Shown piece by piece: positions 5,293 to 5,505 of a DNA stretch of 5,505 bases. Origin of the DNA: Chloroflexota bacterium (lineage in GTDB: Bacteria > Chloroflexota > Ktedonobacteria > Ktedonobacterales > Ktedonobacteraceae); assembly GCA_005881495.1 (NCBI GenBank), contig VBHI01000197.1, forward strand, positions 1-5,505. The letters run 5' to 3'. Under the pieces are notes generated by a model that was given only the letters and a program-made list of their open reading frames with translations, had not been told where the DNA came from and did no database searches. The stretch's first letter is position 1, and each line of letters opens with the position of its first letter. The position numbers were made by a program, and so were the translations under genes.

Positions 5293-5505
5293 TTACCATC
5301 GAAAGCAATACCCTACACCGCGCACAGTCTGAATCAGGTGGGGATTCGCGGGGTCCTCCTCCAACTTCTCACGCAGCCAGCGCACATGTACATCGACGGT
5401 ACGGGTATCTCCAGCGTAATCGTAGCCCCACACGTTGTGGAGCAACTGATCACGAGTCAACACCGTCCCCCGGTTACGCACCAGGTACGTCAGCAATTCA
5501 AACTG
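5293..5505 (-). CDS. OmpR/PhoB-family response regulator, C-terminal winged-helix domain (5' end outside the window)
   Basis: The frame enters from the right edge; about 70 residues are visible, ending FRW before TAA. They match the C-terminal Trans_reg_C winged helix: [12 protein letters not shown], then [14 protein letters not shown], then the recognition helix [16 protein letters not shown], and the wing [11 protein letters not shown]. The phospho-acceptor receiver domain and the start lie beyond the window. By family knowledge the protein binds direct-repeat DNA sites after phosphorylation by a sensor kinase. The TTG at 5494-5496 is an internal Leu codon, not a start. No kinase gene follows downstream: the next gene is PLDc_N, beyond a terminator candidate. 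The partner must therefore be upstream or elsewhere. Which regulator this is cannot be told from the fragment. Confidence 0.93.
   Translation of the reverse strand, partial: QFELLTYLVRNRGTVLTRDQLLHNVWGYDYAGDTRTVDVHVRWLREKLEEDPANPHLIQTVRGVGYCFRW

Noticed and set aside
1..5505. Mobile element, CRISPR array or tRNA/rRNA genes
   Set aside because: No transposase, terminal inverted repeats, spaced identical repeats or cloverleaf-like sequence was recognised on either strand. The PBP pair is diverged duplication and not a recent repeat.

Overview
The window looks like chromosomal DNA from a non-proteobacterial, probably multilayered Gram-positive-like bacterium. The protein style suggests Chloroflexota, perhaps a Ktedonobacteria-type lineage: large class A penicillin-binding proteins with Pro/Thr-rich tails, a two-helix PLDc_N membrane protein with a Gln/Pro/Tyr tail, and a PhoB-type regulator. 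This placement is inferred from memory of those families and was not tested. No mobile element, CRISPR array, tRNA or rRNA was seen.

Layout. The left two thirds, on the + strand, holds two tandem paralogous class A penicillin-binding proteins (peptidoglycan glycosyltransferase/transpeptidase). The first enters from outside the window, so only its transpeptidase half and Pro/Thr tail are visible (2-1099). A 381-base AT-rich gap follows, with a good promoter candidate just after the stop codon and a long hairpin. The second gene is complete (1481-4096). The right third, on the - strand, holds three genes: a PHP-domain phosphoesterase (3689-4552), a small PLDc_N membrane protein (4651-5106), and the C-terminal DNA-binding domain of an OmpR/PhoB-family response regulator that runs off the right edge (5293-5505).

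The oddest point is the convergent junction near 3644-3690. PBP homology stops just after its NPGG motif, the expected tail and stop codon are missing, and the frame runs about 400 bases antisense through the PHP gene. The two frames are in exact codon register. The PBP frame finally stops at a TAA that is the complement of a TTA Leu codon in PHP. This looks like loss of the PBP 3' end followed by accidental read-through.

The - strand genes appear to be separate transcription units. A terminator candidate follows the regulator. The PLDc_N gene has its own promoter, whose -35 spans the joint of a perfect 14-base tandem repeat. The PHP gene has its own promoter candidate, whose -35 overlaps a 12-base palindrome. 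These promoters, together with Shine-Dalgarno spacing, argue for start codons further downstream than the longest open frames.

Functionally, the PBP pair polymerises and cross-links peptidoglycan at the membrane. The regulator is half of a two-component system whose partner is not visible. Nothing in the window proves that the - strand genes act with the cell-wall genes. I found no clearly new multi-gene system here; the findings are local oddities.
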